From: Patescibacteria group bacterium
GTDB lineage: Bacteria > Patescibacteriota > Saccharimonadia > Saccharimonadales > UBA4665
Direction of reading: 5' to 3'
Length of the DNA: 64,000 nucleotides
NCBI GenBank assembly: GCA_030271625.1
Contig: JARXKN010000001.1
Span: 434,001 to 498,000 of the forward strand
The stretch's first letter is position 1; each line of letters opens with the position of its first letter. A program made the translations under genes and the position numbers. A model generated the notes under the pieces. It made no database searches, was not told where the DNA came from, and was given only the letters and a program-made list of their open reading frames with translations. This document shows, in pieces, positions 42,515 through 51,307 of the stretch.

Positions 42515-44905
42515 ATGTTAACCATGAAACCGCTCCGAACCTATCTGGCAAAAAAAGTAACAGCCTTAACTAAGCAGCAACGTGATGCGCGCTATGTCTT
42601 TGTGTTTATCATCAGTTTATTGGTGTTTGTTGTTACCTATTTACAGGCCCGAACAAACGGCTTATTTGACAGTTTTGAACGGCCAATCTTTTCGGCCGTT
42701 AATCAATTTCCACACTCATTGTATCCGCTGTTTTATACCGCCACCCAACTCGGCAATCTTGGCTCGTTACTGCTTTGGGTCGGTACCGGCTGGTATTTAA
42801 TAAACCGCCGGGCGGGGATTACCACGCTATACGCCGGCATTATCGGCTATTTCCTAGCTAAATATGCTAAGGCGAGCGTTCACCGCGGTCGACCGGGAGC
42901 TGTCTTGCAACATGTCCATCTATTTAGTGGTGAGAAGTTCACTGGCTTTGGTTTTCCTTCTGGCCATTCCACCGTCTCGGCAGCTTGCGCTACCGTGCTG
43001 TACTATCAGGTTGCCCCTAAGTATCGAAAATATCTATTGTTAGCTGTCTTTATGGTCGGCCTTAGTCGCATGTATCTCGGGGCTCATTTCCCATTAGACG
43101 TAGTTGGGGGCTGGGCCCTTGGTGCCTTAGTAGGATCAATCGTCATGCTGGTAGCCGGTGTATCTAAGCCAAGCCTATCCGCCGTCAAGCTCAAGAAATA
43201 CTTACGTCGCCGCGGTTATGACATTAAGAGCTTACGTTACGCCAATGTCGATGCTCGCGGCTCGCGCCCAGTTTTTATAATCATGAATGATGGCCAGCAG
43301 TACTTTGCTAAAATTTTTGGCAAACATGAACATGCTGCTGACTGGCTGTTCAAAATCTATCGCTTTTTCCGTTATAAGAACCTTCAGGCTGAAGAACCCT
43401 ATGTTAATAGTCGGCGCAACATTGAGCTCGAAGCGTTCGCCACCTTATGGGCCAAGCAGGCCGGCGTCCGAGCGGCTAAGGTAATTGATACCATCCGGAT
43501 TGGTAAACTGTGGATATTAATTCAGGCCCAGGTACCGAATTCTGTACCCTTTAATGAATATAAGGCCCTGAAAGAGTCAGTTTTAAATGATGCGTGGCAG
43601 CAAGTAAAACTACTCCATGATTCGAATATGGCCCATCGTGATCTGCGGGCGGCTAATTTGTTGGTCGACAATAAACAGCAGGTCTGGTTAATCGATTTTG
43701 GCTTTGCCGAAGTATCACCCAACAAGCAACGGTTAAGTATGGATATTGCCGAACTACTGATGTCGATGTCACTGCTGGCAGGCGTCAAAGCGACGGTGAA
43801 AGCAGCTCGCAGTGCTTTTGATGACGACCACTTGCAACGAGCCTTGCCGTACTTACAAAAGGCCGTCTTTAGCGGCGAAACAACGAAACAGTTGAAACAG
43901 CAAAAAACCTTGTTAGCCGAACTAAAAACAGAAATGAAACACCAGCTTGGCATTACGGAAGCCGTCGACACGGCTGATATCCTGCGACTTAATAAACGTA
44001 AAGCCTTTAACTTGGCGCTGATTGCCGTCTTTATATATGCTGTCTTGCCGCAGTTTAATAATTTTCGTGGTACGCTCGAAGCTTTTTCTGACGTCAATTT
44101 ACTATGGCTGCCGTTTATCATTGGAGCTTCCATGCTAACCTACCTGCTGACTGGTTTAATTTACGTCATCTTGGTCGATGTACCACTAAAATTGTTGCCG
44201 ACAACCCTAGTGCAGTTGGCTGCCTCTTTTGTCAGCAAAATTGTACCTGGTGGTCTTGGTGGCGGTTCATTGAATGCCCGCTACTTTACAAAAGCCGGTA
44301 TTGGCGTGGAAGAATCATCGGCCGTAATCGTTTCGGCGACGGCGATTGGGTTTTTCATGTTTGCTGTACCACTCATCGTTTTCTTACTGTTAACGGGTGG
44401 CAGTGTCTTTAAATTGGTCCATCTCCATATACCAGCCGTTGTCACCATAGCGATTTTAGCCTCCGCAGTTATTAGCGCTATTGTCCTGACGATTAGTAAA
44501 AAACTGCGCCGCAAAGTGTATAAATCGATTTTGCAGTTCGTGGCTAACTTACGAGATATTGCTACCTCGCCACGGCAACTAACCATGGCCAGCGTCACCT
44601 CATTGCTAGTATCGCTGGCCTACATAGCCTGTCTGTATTTCTGTTTACGGGCTTACGGTGTGCATTTGTCGGTGCTGTCTGTGGTCGTTGTTTACGCTAC
44701 AGCTATCATTGCCAAGAGTACTATCCCAACGCCGGGTGGCTTAGGTCCGCTAGAAATTGCTATGGTATCGAGTCTGCTAGGGTTTGGCGTTGATAAACCG
44801 CTGGCTTTGGCGGCGATAATTCTTTATCGATTGGCCACCTTCTGGGTGCCGATTCCGTTTAGCTTGCTGGCCTATCGCTACATTGAAAAGCTACGATTAA
44901 TTTAA
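42515..44905 (+). CDS. PAP2 phosphatase - kinase-like - LPG-synthase-type flippase fusion
   Basis: A 796-residue three-part membrane protein. (1) About 1-215: PAP2 lipid phosphatase with KASVHRGRPGAVLQ, GFPSGHSTVSA and SRMYLGAHFPLDVVGG. (2) About 230-475: protein-kinase-like fold with MAHRDLRAANLL (HRD near 374) and VWLIDFGFAE (DFG near 394). (3) About 490-796: lysylphosphatidylglycerol-synthase/UPF0104-type transmembrane domain with SKIVPGGLGGGSLNARYFT and TIPTPGGLGPLEIAMV. All key motifs look intact. The whole suggests lipid-carrier or lipid-head-group handling at the membrane. ATG at 42524 is an alternative start. The convergent HAD gene overlaps its end by 4 bp. Confidence 0.85.
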   Translation: MLTMKPLRTYLAKKVTALTKQQRDARYVFVFIISLLVFVVTYLQARTNGLFDSFERPIFSAVNQFPHSLYPLFYTATQLGNLGSLLLWVGTGWYLINRRAGITTLYAGIIGYFLAKYAKASVHRGRPGAVLQHVHLFSGEKFTGFGFPSGHSTVSAACATVLYYQVAPKYRKYLLLAVFMVGLSRMYLGAHFPLDVVGGWALGALVGSIVMLVAGVSKPSLSAVKLKKYLRRRGYDIKSLRYANVDARGSRPVFIIMNDGQQYFAKIFGKHEHAADWLFKIYRFFRYKNLQAEEPYVNSRRNIELEAFATLWAKQAGVRAAKVIDTIRIGKLWILIQAQVPNSVPFNEYKALKESVLNDAWQQVKLLHDSNMAHRDLRAANLLVDNKQQVWLIDFGFAEVSPNKQRLSMDIAELLMSMSLLAGVKATVKAARSAFDDDHLQRALPYLQKAVFSGETTKQLKQQKTLLAELKTEMKHQLGITEAVDTADILRLNKRKAFNLALIAVFIYAVLPQFNNFRGTLEAFSDVNLLWLPFIIGASMLTYLLTGLIYVILVDVPLKLLPTTLVQLAASFVSKIVPGGLGGGSLNARYFTKAGIGVEESSAVIVSATAIGFFMFAVPLIVFLLLTGGSVFKLVHLHIPAVVTIAILASAVISAIVLTISKKLRRKVYKSILQFVANLRDIATSPRQLTMASVTSLLVSLAYIACLYFCLRAYGVHLSVLSVVVVYATAIIAKSTIPTPGGLGPLEIAMVSSLLGFGVDKPLALAAIILYRLATFWVPIPFSLLAYRYIEKLRLI

Positions 44906-45453
44906 TCAGTTTGGCGATAGCGGCCGGTAAATAACTGGGTGAGCTTGGCCTCAACTTTTGACAGCAGTCGGTCAATCTGACCGTGCGAAGCGCCGTTCTT
45001 ATGCACGACTAATGAATACAATCCAGCGCGATTAGCACCAAAGATATCCTGAATATACCGATCACCAATCATGATCACTTCGTGAGCTTTGAAATTGTGG
45101 GCCGCCAGCGCCGAAGTATAGTAGCGCTTAGCCGGCTTGGCGAAAATTTTAGTCGGATGAATGACACCTGCGGCTGATAAATCCTGCTTCAGATTTTTTA
45201 GCCCGCGGCTGCGAGGCCGGTTAGTGGCGATAAAAATCGGTAGACCGGCTTGTTTAAGGGCGGTCACGATGGCCGGTTGGACCTCATGGGTCGCCCTTGA
45301 AACTACCGTACCATCAAGGTCTATAAAGCAGGCTTTGATACCATGTGACTTAAGCAGGCTAAAGTTTATAGCCGCAACAGAAGTAGCTATAAAATCTGGT
45401 GAAAGTGAAAACTTCGGCTGCTTTATAGCCGGCAAATCTAAACGAGCTAACAT
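44902..45453 (-). CDS. YqeG-like HAD phosphatase
   Basis: A 183-residue HAD protein: motif I KACFIDLDGTVVS, motif II FIATNRPRSRGLK, motif III/IV MIGDRYIQDIFGANRAG. The form matches the YqeG group (HAD IIIA), some of which are phosphatidylglycerophosphate phosphatases. It lies beside the lipid-phosphatase fusion, which supports a lipid role. CATACT (45460-45465, minus strand) ends 6 nt before the ATG with no ribosome-binding site: leaderless. Confidence 0.88.
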   Translation of the reverse strand: MLARLDLPAIKQPKFSLSPDFIATSVAAINFSLLKSHGIKACFIDLDGTVVSRATHEVQPAIVTALKQAGLPIFIATNRPRSRGLKNLKQDLSAAGVIHPTKIFAKPAKRYYTSALAAHNFKAHEVIMIGDRYIQDIFGANRAGLYSLVVHKNGASHGQIDRLLSKVEAKLTQLFTGRYRQTD

Positions 45454-45496
45454 ACTAGTAGTATGGCTGACTCAGCTGTTCGCAACAAGCAGCTAT

Positions 45497-45643
45497 TTAA
45501 ACTTTTTTGCGGCCGGTAATGAGGTGGAATACAAAGACGATAACGGCAATGACCAGTATTAAATGGATTAAGCCTCCACCGATGTGCACTAGGAGGCCTA
45601 AGGCCCATAAAACGGCTAAAATAATGGCAATTGTCAATAGCAT
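45497..45643 (-). CDS. lmo0937-family small membrane protein
   Basis: A 48-residue protein, MLLTIAIILAVLWALGLL then HIGGGLIHLILVIAVIVFVF and LITGRKKV, with two membrane segments. It matches the lmo0937/DUF5670 family (MLxTIAVILLxLWLLGL...GGxIHILLVIAIVVxLxxxIxGR). AAGGAG lies 8 nt before the ATG. Function unknown; related proteins are often induced by envelope or general stress. Confidence 0.85.
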   Translation of the reverse strand: MLLTIAIILAVLWALGLLVHIGGGLIHLILVIAVIVFVFHLITGRKKV

Positions 45644-45660
45644 GTCTGACTCCTTTATTG

Positions 45661-45695
45661 TTACTGGTCTAACCATACGGTGATTAGACCAGTAA
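45661..45695. repeat. 12-bp perfect inverted repeat
   Basis: TTACTGGTCTAA (45661-45672) / TTAGACCAGTAA (45684-45695), 11-nt loop, between the cupin stop and the lmo0937 gene. There is no T run on either side, so it is a poor intrinsic terminator; it could be an operator or RNA-processing hairpin. A GTAAG/CTTAC hairpin follows at about 45699-45712. Confidence 0.65.
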
Positions 45696-45709
45696 ATATG
45701 TAAGTATTC

Positions 45710-46012
45710 TTACTCTAAAGCTTCGTAACAAACACAGCCAGCGACACCGGCCAAAATGGAATGGACTTCGTTTGGTTCGATAGTTATGGCATCACCAGGC
45801 TGCAGTGAAACCGTTTGACCGGCAATGGCTAATTGCAGGGAACCTTCAGCGCACCACAGCTGCCGTGCGGCAGGCTGCTGTTGTGGGGGCAGGGCTTCGT
45901 AGGCGACGGCCTCCCAACGGCTTAACTTGTGACCAAGGTGCTCGAGTAATAGCTCTAATTCTTCCTCAGCTGCTTCGTAATCTTTTGACCAGCGATACTT
46001 TTTGTAATGCAT
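45710..46012 (-). CDS. cupin-fold protein
   Basis: A 100-residue protein. An N-terminal helix (SKDYEAAEEELELLLEHLGH) precedes a small beta-barrel: RQLWCAEGSLQLAIAGQTVS, LQPGDAITIEPNEVHSIL. The GD and E...H residues resemble cupin motifs, but only one conserved His is evident, so metal binding is uncertain. Possibly a binding protein rather than an enzyme. A 12-bp inverted repeat follows its stop. Confidence 0.75.
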   Translation of the reverse strand: MHYKKYRWSKDYEAAEEELELLLEHLGHKLSRWEAVAYEALPPQQQPAARQLWCAEGSLQLAIAGQTVSLQPGDAITIEPNEVHSILAGVAGCVCYEALE

Positions 46013-46026
46013 AAGACCTTATTATG

Positions 46027-46590
46027 TCACAGACAATCATTCTGTCGCAGCCACTCATATAAAACTATGCCAGCTGCCACGCCCACATTAACTGATCGGG
46101 TCGATCCAAATTGTTCGATAGCCACAATGGATGAACAAATTGCTTGTAACTCCGGCGATAAGCCCGGGCCCTCTTGGCCAAAAACGTACACCGCTGACGG
46201 TGGTAACTTCGTTTGGCCTAAAGCTTGGCTGCTGGGGATATTATCGATGCCAATGATGGTACATTTATGCTCCTGGGCCCACGCCTGAAAACTGGCTACG
46301 CTATCGTGGTGATATAGTTCCAAGTATTTTTCGGTGGCCATAGCGCCGCGCCGATTCCAGTGTCGTTTGCCAATAATATGCACGCCAGACACGTTAAAGG
46401 CGTTGGCGGAGCGCACTATCGTCCCGATATTGTAATCATGCTGGTAGTTTTCAATCGCAATGTGTAACGGGAAAGCGGCACTGGCCAGCCGGGCTTTAAT
46501 GGCTTCGACCGTCCACTGCTTAAAGGCGTCAGTTACATTACGCGGGTCACCGTGTTGTACCAGCTCAGGATCAAGATGTTCGTCGGCCAT
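46027..46590 (-). CDS. SpoU/TrmH-family RNA methyltransferase
   Basis: A 187-residue SPOUT methyltransferase: IENYQHDYNIGTIVRSANAF (motif 1, NxGxIxRSA), YVFGQEGPGLSPEL (motif 2) and FGSTRSVNVGVAAGIVLYEW (motif 3). It 2'-O-methylates a ribose in rRNA or tRNA; site unknown. Start is ATG 46590 (MADEHLDPEL); TACTCT (46598-46603, minus strand) ends 7 nt upstream, fitting the leaderless pattern. An earlier frame from 46626 is not supported. Confidence 0.92.
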   Translation of the reverse strand: MADEHLDPELVQHGDPRNVTDAFKQWTVEAIKARLASAAFPLHIAIENYQHDYNIGTIVRSANAFNVSGVHIIGKRHWNRRGAMATEKYLELYHHDSVASFQAWAQEHKCTIIGIDNIPSSQALGQTKLPPSAVYVFGQEGPGLSPELQAICSSIVAIEQFGSTRSVNVGVAAGIVLYEWLRQNDCL

Positions 46591-46701
46591 TAGTACTAGA
46601 GTAATGGGGGAAACCAAAAACCACAACTATTGACGGCTGCTGACCAGTAGCGCTTAACCAGATGGTAATTAGCGGCCTAGTACGTTAAAATCATAAGCAA
46701 T

Positions 46702-47670
46702 ATGGATACTAACCCGCAAGCCGCTAAAGTCGTGATCGTTGAAGATAATGCCAGTCTAGCTGACATCTACAAAATTCGTTTAGAACTCTTGGGGTACAGA
46801 TGCTTTGCAGCCTATGACGGCCAAGAGGCTTTGGCTATTATTGAACGTGAATTACCGGACCTCGTCTTGCTCGACTTAATGGTGCCCAAAGTTGCCGGCG
46901 ATCAAATTTTAGCTACCATGCGCGCTAGCGAATGGGGTAAAGACATTAAAGTGTTAATTATCTCCAACCTTAACGAAGCTGACGCCCCAGCTGGCCTGCG
47001 TGAGCGCGGAATTGAAGGCTATGCTATTAAAGCTAACTTATCGAATGACCAGCTCGACCAACTCGTCGATAAGATCCTGAAGCCGACTGACCAAGAAGAA
47101 GATGTTGATCTGGAAGCTCCGGCAGTGCAGGTTACGCACACGGCTGGCACCGAACTGCCAAAAGCGGCTGCCCCGGTCTACAAGGATTTGATAATTACCA
47201 GAACCATTAACGCGCCCGTGTCTCAGGTCTGGAAAGCATGGACGACCGAAGACCAATTAGTACAATGGTGGGGTCCAGAAAACTTCAGCTGTCCGTACGC
47301 AAAACTCAACATCTATACCGGCGGCCTATCGGTTATTGGCATGCAAGCTGCTGGCAGTCAGGGCGGCAAATCCTCGTACAGTAGTTTGGCCTATACCACC
47401 GTGGTGGCAGAACAGCGCTTAGAATTTATTCATAACTTATCCGATCAATCGGGCAACAAGATTGATCCAGCTAGTGTCGGCCTACCGGCCGATTTCCCCC
47501 AAGGCCAAAAGCACGAGATTATCTTTAAAGCTGTTTCGCTGACCCGTACCGAACTGACAGTTATCGAGCGGGAATGGCCGGTCAGTCAGATGTTAGTCAT
47601 GTCACAACTGGGTATGGAACAGTGCCTCTATAAGCTGGAAAGCTTCTTAACCAGCCCTCACAGTAGCTAA
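46702..47670 (+). CDS. receiver domain fused to AHSA1/SRPBCC domain
   Basis: A 322-residue fusion. Residues 1-127 are a receiver domain: acidic pair VIVEDNAS, phospho-acceptor D58 (PDLVLLDLMVPK), conserved T/S (IISN) and K110. A linker follows (128-160). Residues 162-318 are an AHSA1/SRPBCC domain: ITRTINAPVSQVWKAWT, QLVQWWGPENFSCP, and MEQCLYKLESFL at the end. SRPBCC domains bind hydrophobic ligands or chaperones. The fusion implies phosphorylation controlling a ligand-binding or co-chaperone module. No histidine kinase is adjacent. TAAAAT (46686-46691) lies 10 nt before the ATG. Confidence 0.85.
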   Translation: MDTNPQAAKVVIVEDNASLADIYKIRLELLGYRCFAAYDGQEALAIIERELPDLVLLDLMVPKVAGDQILATMRASEWGKDIKVLIISNLNEADAPAGLRERGIEGYAIKANLSNDQLDQLVDKILKPTDQEEDVDLEAPAVQVTHTAGTELPKAAAPVYKDLIITRTINAPVSQVWKAWTTEDQLVQWWGPENFSCPYAKLNIYTGGLSVIGMQAAGSQGGKSSYSSLAYTTVVAEQRLEFIHNLSDQSGNKIDPASVGLPADFPQGQKHEIIFKAVSLTRTELTVIEREWPVSQMLVMSQLGMEQCLYKLESFLTSPHSS

Positions 47671-47931
47671 CTACTTCAAATAGCGATATTTACGGACAGC
47701 GTGAACCGTTCGGATGGCTACGACGGTAGCAAGCGTTACACCACCGATATCGGCAACTTCACCGACAACCGGAATCAAATTACTGGCAATAATTTCTGGC
47801 GAACCAGCTAAGAGGGCTAAGGGAGCTATTTTTAGTAATAAACTCTCGTCACGGCTAAACAAAAAGGCTTGATACGCCTGCATCCAAGTTCGCTTAGCTG
47901 ATAAGGGCTTGGATTGGGTTACTTCATTCAT
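47671..47931 (-). CDS. small protein resembling DUF1232/YkvA
   Basis: An 86-residue protein. ALLAGSPEIIASNLIPVVG followed by EVADIGGVTLATVVAIRTVH resembles the DUF1232 segment (P-D-x-IPxxGxxDD), with a membrane-associated helix. Function unknown. It converges directly on the REC-AHSA1 gene with no gap. Confidence 0.65.
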   Translation of the reverse strand: MNEVTQSKPLSAKRTWMQAYQAFLFSRDESLLLKIAPLALLAGSPEIIASNLIPVVGEVADIGGVTLATVVAIRTVHAVRKYRYLK

Positions 47932-47999
47932 TGTGTCAGCATAGCTAAAAATGAGACACTTGCCAGGTAATTTTCTTACAGCGCAGAGTTACGAAAGGC

Positions 48000-48197
48000 T
48001 TAGGCGACCGCGCTAGCTTCAATCGTAGCTGGTTGGGTCTGCAGGGCAGTTACTCCGAGTGTTTGGAGTAAGGCGGCTCGTTCGGCCTGCAAACTGCGTA
48101 GCTGGTCAAGCGTATTACGTTCTTGTAGATCTATGTGCTTTAATCGCTCGTGGCGACAGTCTTCGGAGCTGAAGGCGTAACTTTCTTGCATCGACAT
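48000..48197 (-). CDS. hypothetical 65-residue coiled-coil protein
   Basis: MSMQESYAFSSEDCRHERLK, then an amphipathic helix (IDLQERNTLDQLRSLQAERAALL) and an Ala/Thr-rich end. No known family. AAAGAAAG precedes the ATG. Shares its upstream region with the divergent peptidoglycan-binding protein gene at 48351. Confidence 0.55.
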   Translation of the reverse strand: MSMQESYAFSSEDCRHERLKHIDLQERNTLDQLRSLQAERAALLQTLGVTALQTQPATIEASAVA

Positions 48198-48350
48198 AGC
48201 TTGTCTTTCTTTATTTTGGATGACGGAATTGTCAGGCTACAAGCCACTATATACTTGTGGTTGATACCGTCAATATCCGTAAGCGTTATAAATATCACAA
48301 AATGACAGAAGTGTATTATAATTGTCATATAAGCACGAATAGTTACAAAT

Positions 48351-49787
48351 ATGAAAAAACTAAACATAAAACTTAATTTACGACTGTTACTGGTCATGGT
48401 GGTGGTAGCCTTCGGGGGCACCTATGTACTAGTCTCTAGTCATGCGCTAACGCCGTATAGCAACCCGTATAGTTGTCCAACCCATCCTCTCCTGCAATAT
48501 GGCTCAACCGGCACCTGCGTTAAGTACGTGCAGTACACCTTACATGTCGCTGTCAGCGGCAGCTTTGATAGCGCTACTAAAACTGCGGTCCAGCACTTTC
48601 AGTTCGACAATAAGATAGCGAATTCCGGTTGTGGCAGTACCTACACGAGTTGTGATGGTAAAGTCGGCTCGTACACCTGGCCCAAGATAGATAGTTATAA
48701 CGCCTCCCAGACCCAGGCAGCTCAGCCGACTAATAATAGCGCGCCGACGGGATCGGTAGCTTACACCCAATGCAATACTCAAATTACCGGCAGCGAGTAT
48801 GATGCCGATCGACCGAACGATGGTGCTAGAGTCATTTTAGTGGCCGGTGGTACAACCTATACTGTTACTTCCACAACCAGGAGCTGGAGCTGGACGATAC
48901 CGGCGGCGCTCAAAAATTCAACCAGCTACTCGATAGCCGTTTCCGGACGCAATGTTAATAGTGCGGGAGCCTTCGCTGGTACCAATACCACCCTGAGTGG
49001 ATCGCCCGTAAAGTATAGTTATGCTGCCTGTGCCCCCAAACCCACACCGACAACGCCACCAGTCACTACTACACCGCCAACCACCACACCGACTACGCCA
49101 CCAGCCACTACGAGCAGCCCCTCGACAACAACTAGCGCTCCGGCTACGACCAGCGCAAGGCCACGCTCGACTTCGCTCCAAGTCGTGCCTAATCAGTCTG
49201 CTAGCGCAACAACTGCTGCGCCAGCCCTCGATGTCACCACGCCGACTACTGCCGAGACAATTGATACCACCGTCGCTGACGGTACTGGGGATTCAACAAC
49301 TACCGGTGACAATACCGCCAGTGGCAACACGAATAGCTCCTCATCAACTACACCGGTAACTAAAAAGGCTAAAACGAGTTTAGTTAAAACAGTCATTATC
49401 GGGTTCTTTGGGTCAATTCTATTGCTGGCGCTGCTGGGTGGAGCATTCATTCTCTACTTCCGACGCCGGACGCAGCCCAGCTACGACACCGATATGTATG
49501 CCGCTTTACCGACTACGCAGCCACCCGCCGGGCCGACGGCCGACGCTTCAGCAGTCCCACCGCCCTTGCCATATGCTCCGCCCGTGGCTAATGATGCGGT
49601 CGCCCAGAGTATCAATCAAGCCTTTTATCCCAACCAGCCGCCAGCAGCGGCATCAACACCGCCCCAAGCTAAGTTACCAGAAGAGCCAGATATGTTTGAG
49701 ATTGCCAAGCAGCACCCAGAGAGCTTTGGTAATGCTCACTACGTTAACCCTGAGCCGGGCAAACCGCCCGAAGCACCTAAGTCATAA
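48351..49787 (+). CDS. peptidoglycan-binding single-pass membrane protein
   Basis: A 478-residue protein. Signal segment (about 1-33); a PG_binding_1 domain (41-115) with LLQYGSTGTCVKYVQYTLHV, FDSATKTAVQHFQFD and DGKVGSYTWPKI; an Ig-like beta domain (about 130-225); a Thr/Pro/Ser-rich stalk (225-345); a membrane helix (346-370, VIIGFFGSILLLALLGGAFI); and a cytoplasmic Pro/Ala-rich tail. It probably tethers the cell membrane to the cell wall, its own or a host's. No sorting motif. TATAAT near 48317. Confidence 0.85.
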   Translation: MKKLNIKLNLRLLLVMVVVAFGGTYVLVSSHALTPYSNPYSCPTHPLLQYGSTGTCVKYVQYTLHVAVSGSFDSATKTAVQHFQFDNKIANSGCGSTYTSCDGKVGSYTWPKIDSYNASQTQAAQPTNNSAPTGSVAYTQCNTQITGSEYDADRPNDGARVILVAGGTTYTVTSTTRSWSWTIPAALKNSTSYSIAVSGRNVNSAGAFAGTNTTLSGSPVKYSYAACAPKPTPTTPPVTTTPPTTTPTTPPATTSSPSTTTSAPATTSARPRSTSLQVVPNQSASATTAAPALDVTTPTTAETIDTTVADGTGDSTTTGDNTASGNTNSSSSTTPVTKKAKTSLVKTVIIGFFGSILLLALLGGAFILYFRRRTQPSYDTDMYAALPTTQPPAGPTADASAVPPPLPYAPPVANDAVAQSINQAFYPNQPPAAASTPPQAKLPEEPDMFEIAKQHPESFGNAHYVNPEPGKPPEAPKS

Positions 49788-49800
49788 TAACTTCGACGTT

Positions 49801-50397
49801 TTAACTGCTTATCGGAACTGCTAAGGCCTTGCGCCGAAGCATAATTAAACCTGCCATGAGGACATTGGCGAGCAGTAGGTATATCGGATAAATCAGACCC
49901 GTCAGTGCCAGGCTAGTGATAGTGCCGAGTGTTAATGCCGAGGCAGTCGCACATAGGATAAAAGCTAATAATGTTTCTTCATGGGGTGCTCGCCAAATAT
50001 GAATATAAGTCGGTATAGCTGCTAGTAAGTCCACCACTGTGATAATAATAATTGCCGTCAGAGGACTATCGAGCGCGAACCAGAGGGCCAGCCCAATGGC
50101 GGCACCAATCTGACAGAATACATCGACCTTTTGAAATTTTCTGTCACCGTAATACAGCCCAAGCACCACTACCAGCATAACTTCAACTACTGAGGCAAAC
50201 GATAGTACGGCGGCCGGCAGCTGGTGATCTGAAAGCGCGGCAGCGCCGGCTATAGCACCTAAAATCCCCCAGTTAAACCACGAAACAACCCGCGGCTTCG
50301 TCTGTTTTTTAACGATATCAATCAGGTAAGGGATGACACTAATAACAAGCAAGCCGGAGCTAGCCATTAACAGTAATAGTCGAGCGGAAAGATGCAT
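49801..50397 (-). CDS. PQ-loop-like membrane protein
   Basis: A 198-residue protein with about seven membrane segments. VISVIPYLIDIVKKQTKPRV then VSWFNWGILGAI resembles the PQ-loop/SemiSWEET signature, as does the related second half ending IPTYIHIWRAPHEET. Possibly a small-molecule carrier; substrate unknown. TATGAT (50404-50409, minus strand) ends 6 nt before the ATG with no ribosome-binding site: leaderless. Confidence 0.75.
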   Translation of the reverse strand: MHLSARLLLLMASSGLLVISVIPYLIDIVKKQTKPRVVSWFNWGILGAIAGAAALSDHQLPAAVLSFASVVEVMLVVVLGLYYGDRKFQKVDVFCQIGAAIGLALWFALDSPLTAIIIITVVDLLAAIPTYIHIWRAPHEETLLAFILCATASALTLGTITSLALTGLIYPIYLLLANVLMAGLIMLRRKALAVPISS

Positions 50398-50480
50398 CAG
50401 TTAATCATAACAAACTCTGGCACACATGAACCAATGCAAGAAATATTGCACCCTACAAGCGCAGATGTTTAAATGAAGTT

Positions 50481-50750
50481 ATGTGCAGAAATATTAAAAC
50501 CCTCTACAACTTCGAGCCCTCGGCAACTAACGATGAAGTCCGCGCCGCGGCGGCCCAGTACGTCAGAAAGATCTCTGGCTTTAATCAGCCATCACAAGTA
50601 AATGCCGCTGCCTTTGAACAGGCCATCGACCAGATTACCCAGGTCAGCGAGCATTTACTGACAGCTTTAGTCACCCACGCACCAGCTAAGAACCGAGCCG
50701 AAGAAGCTGCCAAAGCTTTAGCAAAATCAAAGCTTAGATTTAGCCAGTAG
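50481..50750 (+). CDS. DUF2277 family protein
   Basis: An 89-residue protein beginning MCRNIKTLYNFEPSATNDEV, the conserved DUF2277 start (MCRxIxxLxNFxPPATxxEI), followed by AAAQYVRKISGFNQPS. Helical, soluble, function unknown. TTAAAT (50469-50474) ends 6 nt before the ATG, so it may be leaderless. It converges on the YggT-like gene. Confidence 0.9.
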   Translation: MCRNIKTLYNFEPSATNDEVRAAAAQYVRKISGFNQPSQVNAAAFEQAIDQITQVSEHLLTALVTHAPAKNRAEEAAKALAKSKLRFSQ

Positions 50751-50758
50751 CGATATGG

Positions 50759-51178
50759 TTACTGAGTTAGGCTGTCGCGGGTGGCGATATTAATTAGTTT
50801 AACTACACCCCAGGCGATTAAGGCGTAGACGGCAATTGCAACCAAGACTGAAGGTTGGAAAACAGACTGGGTCTGCCCAACAGCGGTGCTCGAGGTTCCG
50901 AACAAACTGTCGAAAGGTGCGGTGAGGAAATTAGTGATGCTGTAAATGAAAGAGGCAAAGCCGTTTTCGGAATTAGCACCGGTTAGCTTCAGTATAAAGC
51001 GTATCGCTAGCAAGGTTGCTATCAGGCCGTACAGATACCAAATAATGTTTGATGCCACCCAGCGGTTGCTAACTGGTCGTTCGGTGTGAACCTGACGCGA
51101 AGTTTGCTGTACGTTCTCGCCTGTTTGATCTACTCCAGATACATTACGCTCTGTTACCGTTTGTTTAACATCACTCAT
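50759..51178 (-). CDS. YggT-like membrane protein
   Basis: A 139-residue protein. A hydrophilic, charged N-terminus (about 1-40) precedes a YggT-like unit: SNIIWYLYGLIATLLAIRFI, LKLTGANSENGFASFIYSIT, NFLTAPFDSLF and SVLVAIAVYALIAWGVVKLI. Two or three membrane segments. YggT proteins are linked to membrane biogenesis or osmotic shock in other bacteria; role here unknown. A ribosome-binding AAGGAGCGG precedes the ATG. Confidence 0.85.
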   Translation of the reverse strand: MSDVKQTVTERNVSGVDQTGENVQQTSRQVHTERPVSNRWVASNIIWYLYGLIATLLAIRFILKLTGANSENGFASFIYSITNFLTAPFDSLFGTSSTAVGQTQSVFQPSVLVAIAVYALIAWGVVKLINIATRDSLTQ

Positions 51179-51307
51179 GATACCGCTCCTTAAAATTAGA
51201 TTACTCTCAGCATAGCACTAACAGTATAGAAAAGCGCGGTAATATCCCCTTGACAGCCAAAGCAACCGCATTTCCGGGCGCCAGTGGTGCCATCTCAAAC
51301 TGCCGAG

